Below are positions 42,450 to 52,400 of a DNA stretch of 64,000 nt, one piece after another. Source of the stretch: Flavihumibacter stibioxidans (GTDB lineage Bacteria > Bacteroidota > Bacteroidia > Chitinophagales > Chitinophagaceae); assembly GCF_014332695.1 (NCBI RefSeq), contig NZ_MBUA01000028.1:96200-160199 (forward strand). Direction: 5' to 3'. Position 1 is the first letter of the stretch; each line of letters starts with the position of its first letter. Both the position numbers and the translations under genes were made by a program. The notes under the pieces were generated by a model. That model searched no databases. It was not told the DNA's origin and saw nothing but the letters and a program-made list of their open reading frames with translations.

Positions 42450-45098
42450 ATGAAAACATTTGGATTCCTTCTGATAGCACTGATATGTTTTTCTTCCGGC
42501 GCATTTGCCGCGCATATCAGGGGGGGTGAACTTACCTATCGGTACCTGGGTGCCGGCTCCGCAGCAGGCACTTCAAATTATGAACTAACCCTCAAATTAT
42601 ATGTCGATTGCAGTGCAAGAGGAGAAGGACAATTGGAAAACACTGTGTCCTTTACCATTTTCGATAAAGCCACCGGTCAGGTTCACCGCATCCTTAGTGT
42701 TCCCTTTGTAACCGAGGAATGGATAAGGTATGATCCAAATTCAAATCCCTGTATCCTGAATCCTCCGACAGATGTATGTTACCGGTTACGATTTTACAGA
42801 ACCACTATTGCACTTCCCGATATGCCCGATGGTTACACCGTAGCATTTCAGCGTTGTTGCCGTATTGATGACATCAAAAATGTAGCCGGAAGCAGCGGAG
42901 ATATCGGCGCCACTTATTCCTGTGAAATTCCAGGCAATAGAACACTGGCAACAGCCCCCGCTAATTCAAGTCCTAATTTCAATCCGAATGATGCCATCGC
43001 GATCTGCGTAGGCACCCAGTTTACATTTGATTTTTCTGCGGTGGACCAGGACAAGGACTCTCTTGTTTATAATCTTTGTAATGCATACGTAGGTGGTGGA
43101 AGGGAACCGGGAAACTGTATTACCTGTACCTCTCCGGCACCGGCTTCCAACCCGCCTTTTCAACAGGTATCCTACAGAAACGGCTTTGGAGGCACAACCC
43201 CGCTGGGTAACAAAGTAAGCATCAACCCCACCACAGGAGTAATTTCGGGCATTGCCCCTTCTACCGTAGGTCAGTATGTGGTAACGGTTTGCGTCCGCGA
43301 ATATCGGAATGGCGTTTTTATCAATACCCACCGGAAGGATATTCACATTGCGGTATCCAATTGCCAGCCACTGAAGGCATTATTGTCCCCGGATTACAGC
43401 TTTTGTGATGACTTTAATGTAACCTTCCAGAATGGCCAGGTTAACCCGGCAGGTTCCACATATATCTGGAATTTCGGGGATGGCAGCAAAAATGACACTG
43501 TCAATACCGCCCTTGGAGTGGTACAACACCAATATGCCGATACAGGTACTTTTACCGTGAAACTCAAGGTGTTGCTGGCAGGTGGACAATGCCAGGACTC
43601 CACCACAACCCTGGCAAAAGTATACCCTGGTTTTTTCCCTGGATTTGTGGCACAGGGATCCTGCCTGTTAACACCATTCAGTTTCAGGGATACTTCAAGG
43701 GCACGGTATGGAACAATCTCCAAATGGGCCTGGAATTTCGGGGATGAAACTACTGATGTGGATGTTTCAACCATACGCAATCCATCCTACAAATACAATT
43801 CGCTCGGGTTTAAAACGGTAACCCTTAATGTGGAAAGCAGCAAAGGATGTTTTGGCACGGTTACCACACAAATCGAAGTGCGCGATAAACCCACCCTTGA
43901 GCTGCCATTCCGCGACACACTGATCTGCAGTGTCGATACCCTTGCTTTAAGGGCAAATGCACCAGGAACACTGAATCCCCAATTTACCTGGACTCCTGTG
44001 CAGAATATTCTGAATTCGAATTCCCCTAACCCACTTGTATACCCGAAAACAACGACCAGGTATACCGTGCAGCTTACGGATAATGGTTGCACCGCCTCTG
44101 ACTCAATACTGGTAAGGGTTGTAGACCAGGTAACACTTTCAGGCATGCCAGACACCACCATTTGCCTGACCGATCCGGTTCAACTGTTTGCCTCCGGTGA
44201 CGGCCTTCGGTACGAATGGTCACCGGCAGCCGGCCTCGATGACCCTTTCAGTCGCACACCGGTGGCAACACCTTCGGGAAATACCGTGTACACTGTTACG
44301 GCCGCAATCGGTGGCTGTTCTGCAACCGTACAAACAAGCATCACAGCCATCCCATACCCGCAGGCAAACGCCGGGGAGGATATCTTCATATGCAACAATG
44401 ATTCCACCAGGCTAAATGCAACGATCAATGGATCAGCATTTTCATGGACGCCATCTGTTACTTTATCCGATCCGCAATCCCTGACCCCCATAGCTTTCCC
44501 GAAAGTATCAACAGCCTATATCCTGACAGTTACCGACAACCTGGGCTGCCCCAAACCGGGAAGGGATACGGTTTTTATCGGAGTGAGGCCGATCATCAGG
44601 GCATTTGCCGGAAATGACACTGCCATTGTGGTAGGGCAACCCCTGCAATTAAATGCTACCGGTGCGGACATCTATTTATGGGAGCCTTCCATTGGCCTGA
44701 ATTTTACCAATATAGCCAACCCTGTTGCCCAACTCAGCCAGAACCAGACCTACACAGTAAGGGTATCCACGCCGGAAGATTGTTTTGCCTATGACACCAT
44801 CAATATCACGGTATTCAGGACCAATCCGGATATTTTTGTTCCGAATGCCTTCACCCCTGGCAAGAATACCAATTCAGTGTTTCGTCCAAGACCTGTGGGC
44901 ATCTCACAGTTTGACTATTTCAGGGTCTACAATCGATGGGGACAAATGGTGTTCAGCTCATCAGAAGCCGGCCGGGGCTGGGATGGCCGCATTGCCGGTA
45001 AAGAGCAGGGCACAGGAACCTATGTATGGATGGTTCAGGGCAGGGATTTTACCGGCAAAACGATTTTCAAAAAAGGAACAGTCGTGCTGATCAGGTAA
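42450..45098 (+). CDS. T9SS-secreted PKD-repeat surface protein with type B CTD
   Basis: 882 residues: signal peptide MKTFGFLLIALICFSSGAFA, a Cys-containing N-terminal region, PKD domains (STYIWNFGDGSKNDTVNT, KWAWNFGDETTDVDV), several Ig-like cysteine repeats, and a C-terminal type B T9SS sorting domain (about the last 90 residues: IFVPNAFTPGKNTNSVF, FRVYNRWGQMVFSS, GWDGRIAGKEQGTGTYVW). It should be exported through SprA and attached to or released at the cell surface, probably as an adhesin or matrix protein. It starts 17 bases after the hydrolase gene. Confidence 0.92.
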   Translation: MKTFGFLLIALICFSSGAFAAHIRGGELTYRYLGAGSAAGTSNYELTLKLYVDCSARGEGQLENTVSFTIFDKATGQVHRILSVPFVTEEWIRYDPNSNPCILNPPTDVCYRLRFYRTTIALPDMPDGYTVAFQRCCRIDDIKNVAGSSGDIGATYSCEIPGNRTLATAPANSSPNFNPNDAIAICVGTQFTFDFSAVDQDKDSLVYNLCNAYVGGGREPGNCITCTSPAPASNPPFQQVSYRNGFGGTTPLGNKVSINPTTGVISGIAPSTVGQYVVTVCVREYRNGVFINTHRKDIHIAVSNCQPLKALLSPDYSFCDDFNVTFQNGQVNPAGSTYIWNFGDGSKNDTVNTALGVVQHQYADTGTFTVKLKVLLAGGQCQDSTTTLAKVYPGFFPGFVAQGSCLLTPFSFRDTSRARYGTISKWAWNFGDETTDVDVSTIRNPSYKYNSLGFKTVTLNVESSKGCFGTVTTQIEVRDKPTLELPFRDTLICSVDTLALRANAPGTLNPQFTWTPVQNILNSNSPNPLVYPKTTTRYTVQLTDNGCTASDSILVRVVDQVTLSGMPDTTICLTDPVQLFASGDGLRYEWSPAAGLDDPFSRTPVATPSGNTVYTVTAAIGGCSATVQTSITAIPYPQANAGEDIFICNNDSTRLNATINGSAFSWTPSVTLSDPQSLTPIAFPKVSTAYILTVTDNLGCPKPGRDTVFIGVRPIIRAFAGNDTAIVVGQPLQLNATGADIYLWEPSIGLNFTNIANPVAQLSQNQTYTVRVSTPEDCFAYDTINITVFRTNPDIFVPNAFTPGKNTNSVFRPRPVGISQFDYFRVYNRWGQMVFSSSEAGRGWDGRIAGKEQGTGTYVWMVQGRDFTGKTIFKKGTVVLIR

Positions 45099-45153
45099 GA
45101 CAGGAAAACAAATGACCATCTGCAAAAAACAAATCTCAAACAACTAACTAAAT

Positions 45154-45909
45154 ATGTCTATTGCTTTAATAACCGGTGCAACTGCAGGATTCGGAAAAGC
45201 AAGTGCTGAAAAATTCGCTTCCAATGGCTTGAACCTGATACTAACCGGAAGGAGAAAAGAACGCCTTGAAGAACTTAAAGTCCAGCTTGAAAAACAATAT
45301 GGCATCAGCTGCCTGCCACTCTGTTTTGATGTAAGAGACAAGAGTGCGGTTAATGATGCAATCGGTAATATCCCCGCTGAATGGCAGGGCATTGACATTT
45401 TGGTCAACAACGCCGGACTGGCATTGGGCCGCGACTATTTCGACGAGGCCGATATGGACGATTGGGATATAATGATTGACACCAACCTGAAAGGCCTGTT
45501 ATATGTTACAAGGGCGGCCCTTCCTTTTATGATCAAAAAGGGCGGCGGGCATATAATTAATCTCGGTTCCATTGCTGGAAAGGAAGTTTATGAAAAGGGA
45601 AATGTTTACTGTGCCTCCAAACATGCCGTTGACGCGATCTCAAAATCAATGAGGATCGATTTGTTAAGGCATGGGATTAAAGTTACGGCCATCCATCCCG
45701 GGGCAGCAGAAACGGAGTTTTCCCTTGTCCGCTTTAAAGGCGACCCAGATAAAGCAGGCGCTGTCTATGAAGGCTATGAACCCCTTTCCGCAGCAGACAT
45801 CGCAGATACGATCTGGTATTGTGCCAGCCTGCCCAAACATGTTTGCATCAATGACCTGGTCATCACCTGCACAGCCCAGGCCAATTCTTTTTTAACATTC
45901 AGGAAATAA
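45154..45909 (+). CDS. Short-chain dehydrogenase/reductase (YdfG-like)
   Basis: 251 residues, NAD(P)-dependent SDR. Cofactor motif ITGATAGFGKASAEKF (TGxxxGxG type), NNAGLALG, catalytic Ser in LGSIAGKEVY, and YCASKHAV with the Tyr-x-x-x-Lys pair. The GFGKA variant and the loop RDYFDEADMDDWD resemble YdfG-type 3-hydroxy acid dehydrogenases acting on serine or malonic semialdehyde; the substrate is not certain. Confidence 0.93.
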   Translation: MSIALITGATAGFGKASAEKFASNGLNLILTGRRKERLEELKVQLEKQYGISCLPLCFDVRDKSAVNDAIGNIPAEWQGIDILVNNAGLALGRDYFDEADMDDWDIMIDTNLKGLLYVTRAALPFMIKKGGGHIINLGSIAGKEVYEKGNVYCASKHAVDAISKSMRIDLLRHGIKVTAIHPGAAETEFSLVRFKGDPDKAGAVYEGYEPLSAADIADTIWYCASLPKHVCINDLVITCTAQANSFLTFRK

Positions 45910-45933
45910 GCCGGTAGCTGTGGAGGGACGATT

Positions 45934-46422
45934 ATGAAGCAGAAGATTCTGTATGCACTATTTCTCACTTTTTCCGCCCAGTGGCCTGCACTGGTGCTGT
46001 CCGCGCAGGAAACCATCGGGCAGGAATCCTGTGACATATCCGGCTACAAAAAACAAATAGACAGTCTTAGTGCCTATTATCTATCAAATGGATTTAAGCT
46101 CATCAGGCAAACTTCCATGAAAATGGAGAGCCAGTATGAAATGTCCATCATCCTGCCGCTGAACAAGGGTGAATGGTACAGTGTTGTTTACATAGGCGAT
46201 CCCGGCGCAAGGCTTTATGAAGTCCGCATGTATGATTTCACTGAAAAAATGGTCATTTACAAAAAAAACCTCTGGGGCGATACGGATGGCAATATCATCA
46301 ACTTCACCTATGAACCCATTGCCTCTGAATACCACCATTTAAAACTCGTTCAGGTCCACAAAAAAAAGAAGACCCTCTGCGGATATGTGATGTTGTTTAA
46401 GCGGGTGAGAAATAATGACTGA
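45934..46422 (+). CDS. Secreted protein of unknown function
   Basis: 162 residues, with a signal peptide (about MKQKILYALFLTFSAQWPALVLSAQ). The mature part is predicted beta-rich (QYEMSIILPLNKGEWYSVVYIGD, ARLYEVRMYDF) and basic near its end. I do not recognise a family. It begins 24 bases after the SDR gene and ends 3 bases from the stop of the convergent sprA gene, with no terminator between them. Confidence 0.65.
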   Translation: MKQKILYALFLTFSAQWPALVLSAQETIGQESCDISGYKKQIDSLSAYYLSNGFKLIRQTSMKMESQYEMSIILPLNKGEWYSVVYIGDPGARLYEVRMYDFTEKMVIYKKNLWGDTDGNIINFTYEPIASEYHHLKLVQVHKKKKTLCGYVMLFKRVRNND

Positions 46423-46425
46423 CTA

Positions 46426-49400
46426 TTACTGCGCCAGCGATATCCTTATCTGCAGGCCCGCCCTGGTAGTTGTGATCGGCGCAGAAGTTGACACTTTCGG
46501 AATGGTTCGGCGCTGGTCAAAGAAAAGCCGGATATTGATCCTGTTGTTCAACACATAATCCAGAGATGGTGAAATGGTAATCACTTTTTGTCCGGCTGTC
46601 GGCAGGGCCGCTTCCTGGTCGAGCCTGCTGTTGGCAGTGGCATCATCGCGGAAGCCCAGATCCAGGCGCATGTTCAGGTCGTTAGACAATTCCTTGCTGG
46701 ACTCTTTCATACCCGGCAACTTAATCTTGAATGGAAGATTGAGTCCCCGCTTCCGCCAGCCAACCCCAATAGTGTATTCCTCAGAACGGGATTCGCTCAA
46801 CTGAAAATCGATGAGGCTCAGGCTAAGCTGACGGCTTTTCTTGTATTCAAACCGGGCCGTCAGCTGGTTGGTAAACTGCATGTCTATATCAATAAAGGGG
46901 GCAAATGCCTCTGAAATGGAAATATTCGGCACCAGGAAATAAGGATAGAAATTACCGGTAGCCGTATCAATAAAGCCCGGTGCATTGTAACTGAACGGAT
47001 CCTGGAACAACAGGTTGTTGTTGAAACTGTTCATGCTCAGGTTACTGGTATAAGCATGTGTGATAGTGAAACTGGTAAATGTTTTTTCCAGTGCGGGTAT
47101 ACGGGTTAACCCGGTATACGTCAGCCGCCAATTGGGCTTGGGCATGATCTTACGGAAAGGATTGGATTTAATATCCCCGTTTTCCTGCTCAATCAACGAT
47201 ACACTCCCCGGATCCTTGTTGGTATAGGCGGCAATAAAGGATGGTATCAATACATCCTGCGCATACCGGCTGTATCCGGTATAATATCCGTCCGATAATT
47301 TTTGCTGTGTCGGATCCAGCTGCTGCCAGTAAGGATTCTTCAATGCATTGCGTTCAGACAAAATGATCCGGTTTTCCTGGAATCGCTTAAAGGTTGCAGT
47401 TACCTCATTGGGCCTGAATTTGTCAAACAGGGTCTGGAAGGATATGTAACTGACATTGAAGCTGCCTGCCACATAGGGACTAAGTCTCGCAAAACTTCCA
47501 TTGCCCACTGTGTCCTTATAGAGTTCAGAATAATTTTTACCGAATGTCTTATCCAGGTTGAGGTCTATCACCAGGTCGCGCAGAGGGATCAATTGCGCGG
47601 TTATACTTAACCGTTGATTGAAGTCCTGGCGGTTGAGGTTGTTCAGCAGGGGGTTATTGGTAATGCGTCCCTTGCGGGCGAAGTCATTGATAAAGGCGGT
47701 ATCCGGCTGTTGACCGAAAACAAATCCCCAGCCCGGAGCAGTTGCCTTGCTGTTCATGCCCAGGAAACGGGTACTGTCGGTATAACCTGCCAGTGAAGTT
47801 GAACCGGTTTCACTGTATTGCACACTCACCCTCTTTACGGAAGTCAGTATCCTGCCGATCACCTTGACTGCAAGCCCCAACTCAGGCAATTCATTGGGAT
47901 CCCTTTTCACCCTTTGTTTTTTCTTACCTGCGGCAAGTGAATCCGCACCTGTTTTGGGTTGTTCCGTTTTAGGTGCAGGTTGCGGTGCATCCCAGTCAAG
48001 TGCCCGGAGGAATCTCGACTTGGCATACAAACGCATAAAGTCTAGTTCACCTGTTATATTCTTTTCCTGGGCATTGCTGATGAAATTACCCAGGCTCTTT
48101 GCAAAAGCATCCTGTGATGCAGTGAGCCAGTTATATCGGGCAACATACCCAAGCCTCACTGTTGTCCAGTCTATCAACGGCAACTTCGATGTCGGCAGGG
48201 TGTAGGTAATGCTGGCGGACTGGTCATAAGTGGTATTCCTGCCCCCCTTCCAGAACAATTGCCACATCCTTCTTCTTTCAGCACGATCAAGCCTTCCGGA
48301 GTCTTCGTCTACCCTTGCCCGGTTGGTTGCAGAAAAATCAATATTCAAAGACCTGGTGAGGTCCCACCTGAGGTTATAATAACGATCAAACGTAAAGTAC
48401 TTATCATAGGTCTCAGGGATCACACCTTTGGGACCACCCACATTTCTCGGCCTGATGGCACCGAACTGGCGGTTCACATCCGCGCGGAAACTAAGTAATG
48501 AAGGCGTATAGTTAAGGTTGAAATCCTTCACCAGGTCATACCATTTTGAAGGGCCCCTGAATGATTTTTTAAATGGCTCCCAGTACTTTGGTGTAGTGGT
48601 GAAATTATATCCGAGTCCTCCCCTGTGCCTTGTCATCTCTTCAGATTCAATAAGGGGGCTATACCTTTCCATTTTGGTATAGGAATAACTGACGTCAAAA
48701 TTCTCGATGCTGTAAATCTTCTGCTTCCTGCCACTGGTATTCACTTTCCGCACATTCGTAAAGTTTACCGTTTTGGTGGTGGTAACATCCACAGATTCTT
48801 TCCGGATAGAGTCGCGAGCTGCACCAGAAGCTGCGTCCAGCTTGTCTTTCAGTTTAACATCAAGATCATATGGATCGTATTGAGGCGTAAGGATTGTCTG
48901 GGAATAACCTGCATAAACGGGAATTGACATGCCTGCTTTTGCCGGAAGTAATTTGCCCATTTCCAGGTTTGCAGCAGCATCAATCTGGGTAAAATTCTCG
49001 CGGCTTCTTTCATTCACCCTTTGTTCCAGGTTGCCAAAACCAATACTCCTGGTTGCACCTGATAGAGATACTGTACCCAAGTCGGCAAGTTTGATATCAA
49101 CCCGGCCGGTGGCAGCCCATCCTCCATCCTCATTCAGGGATGACAACCTCAATTCATTGAACCATACTTCAGTACAGGCAGGTGCTCCGCTATTGTTCAC
49201 TATGCCAAGGAACATTCCCCGGACTTCCCCCAGGTTAGGATTTCCGAAAATCGCATAACTCTTACCGTCATCATCCGTTTCTGAATAATACAGGTTTGGC
49301 TGGGATGCATTGTTGCGGCGGATCTTCAGGTCGATCAGCCTTTGCATGGACAATTGCAGTTCATTTTCCAGCGGCCATACCACATCTGCGGTGGCATCGG

Positions 49401-52400
49401 AATAAGTTCCGAATGGCGTCACTTTCAGCGGTATCCTGATTTCATAATAGTTGCCCACAAAGTCATTTCCGATACGGATAATGGCTGAGAGATCTTTATC
49501 CTGAATGGCCGGTGATCCCTGCACACTTTCCGCATGCACAAACATTTTCAACTCGCCATACTGACGAAGGTCCATGTTCATGGTCTTGAAAACTCCGCGG
49601 CCATCACCACTGCTTAAATTACACACCTGCATACTCATGGACTGCTCATTCTGCAGAATATTGATATTATTATTGCTCAACTGCTGAACCCTCAGGATGC
49701 CAGGCGGAATCACATAGTTTACAGGTCGCCTGTTACTGTTCTCTTCCACATTGACTGCAAGCACATTAAAATTGGTAGGGTTATTAGCCGGAAGCGGCTT
49801 ATAGGTGCCGGTGGTATCAAGTTCAAACGAGAAACGGCGCCACTGGTTCCGAACCAGTTCCAGTTTGGCAAAACGGGTAATGACAGAGTCCTCAAATCCT
49901 GTCAGGAACATCCTGATAAAACGAATCGATTTAAAGTCGGGAATGTTGCCAACCTTCTGCTCATATTCGGCAATAGGAATCCTGAAAAGATACCATTTCT
50001 GTTCAACCCCTTCAGTTGAGAATACCCGTGAGTCGGTAATATGGTTCTGACCAACTACCATATCCTGGGGCCGCAGGTTAACCCTGTACTGGAAATATTC
50101 TTCCAGTTCATTCAGGGTATTGTCGCGGTTCAGGTCTTCCTGGTCAGGATACAGGGTGAATGCGGTCGTTATGGTCGAGTTGTTGTCCGCGATCGGCGAG
50201 TTACCGTGTGGGTTATTGATAGCCTTATAACGAGCAAGGATATCCGATTTTGAATTATCGTATGACTGGTCGCGGTAGTTGCGGAAATTATCATTGGACG
50301 GATCCGCCAGGGCCTGCTGGTAGGCAGGGGAACCGGTTCCGAAATTAGCTGCCAGCTGGTTGAGGTAGGAGTTGAATTTTCTTCTTTCAGCGTCATCGTC
50401 CAGGCCGTCGAATCCAACGTCCTGGAATGGTCGGTCGGCCGGGTCATTGCTGAATGCGGTGGTCACCTGGATCGGGTTATTCGGCACCCTGCCCCATCTG
50501 GTGGCAGAATCAACTGCGGCCTGGATGGTGGGGGTAGGCAGGCCGTTCTCGAATTGCCTGCGACCATCCCGCAGCACATCTTCCGAAACGTTACCCAGGT
50601 TGAAATAAAGCTGTCCGCCTGTGCTGTTCGGCTGCATCAGGAAAGGGTCCTGCATCCAGAACTCGATGAATTCCACATTGCCGGTTTCAAAATCAACCTG
50701 GTCAAGCCCGCGCATGATGCCACCCCAGCGTTGTGACGGGTTCAGCAACTTGCCGTTTGAGTTCACACTTCCTGGTCGCGCATCAAAATTATAAGGGCCC
50801 CTTTCCGTCGGGTAATAGGCAAGGTCAAAAGTGACCAGCTGGGCCAATCCGAAATCAGGAGTTTTTGCGGGGAAAAGTTGTTGCTGTAACACCGCACGGA
50901 TCCGGGGATCAGTAAAATTCTGGTAACCGGCGACGGGGTTATTGGGCGCCCTTTTATCCTGCAGGTTAGGTTCAATATTATACCAGGCGATCTTCGCCCG
51001 GTTATATCCGTAAGGCAGTGAATCATTCAATCCGCCTTCCGGAAACAAACCATTTCCCTGCGGCGTGGAAGACAGCGACCAGTTGATCAGCGGGAATCGC
51101 AGGTCAATGCTGTTGCGGGTTCCTTCAAAATCATCCACGTAAATCAATCCGCTTTCGCCCTTCCCTATTTGTGGTGCGTGCCCGGGTTTCAATAAGGCAC
51201 CTTCGCCATAGGCTGTGATGGTACTCATTTCCGAAGTACTGTAAAACGGGATTTTATCCAGCCATCTTGTCAACCGGGGTGTTTCCGCCCGGTAACTGAA
51301 ATCAAGCCCGTACATCGTATTGCGGATCGGGTCTTCACTGTAATTCATTTTGGTGAAATAGGGTCTTTCTCCCAACTTAACGATCTGGCCACCGAAAGTG
51401 AAGGATTCTTTCGCGGTGTTCTTTGCCATATAATCCCACCGCAAACCCATATAATTCCTTTGCTGGATTCCAAATGTGGCATTATTCTCATAGCCCACCT
51501 GAACCGGTATGCCCGAGTTCAGAATTGCCTGGTTGATGATCTTCACCGAACCCAGGTTATAATCCACAATAAAATCAATCCCTTCTACCAGCGCGCGGCC
51601 ACCGGCGGAAACCGTTACCGAACCCTGCGGAACGTTGAATGCCCCCAGCGGGATATCGGAGGTCGCCTGTCCCTTGGCAGTACCACTGATGATGTATCGG
51701 TCGAGGTTGGCATAGGTTTTCGCAATTTCCTTAATGGTATCATACAGTGGCTGGAACACATATTTGTCACGGATATCCTGCGATACCCCCTGGAAGGCAA
51801 TGCTGTCCAGGTCGCGGCCGAAAGGTTCCAGTAAGGGGAAGATCACCCTGGCCTGGTTGGAGATCATGGTATACCCTTCAATAAAGTCAAAGACCCCGTC
51901 GGGCTGCGGGTCGCGGTTATTGTTAAGCCTGTCGAGGCTAAGTACCGAAATGAGCGGCAACCCGCTTTTCGGTCCCTCAGGGAGGTAACGTTTGGCACCC
52001 AGGCTGGGCTCCTCATACAGTACATTCAGTTTAAAATCGGTTGGGGTAATACTAGATATATATCCGCCATCACGGGTACGAAGCGCGTACACGTTTTTCA
52101 TCATCAGGTCAAAAATCGGAAGTGTGGTCCTTTGGGAAGTTGCCTTCAGCAATTTAAGGAACAGCACTTTGGGGTTTCCGGCAATAATAGCGGTGGTGTC
52201 GGGCGGAACATCCTGGGAGAATTCACCCACCTGCAAAACCTTTCCGTTATAAGTGTACTGGAAGGCCACACCCAAAACCTCATCGGCCTGCAGGGGCTGG
52301 TTGAGGGAAATAAATCCCACCTGGGGGTTATAATAATAATCATTGGGGCCTAATTTGCGGGCGAAGGTTTTTTCAAAATCCTGCACCGGCCTTAATCCCA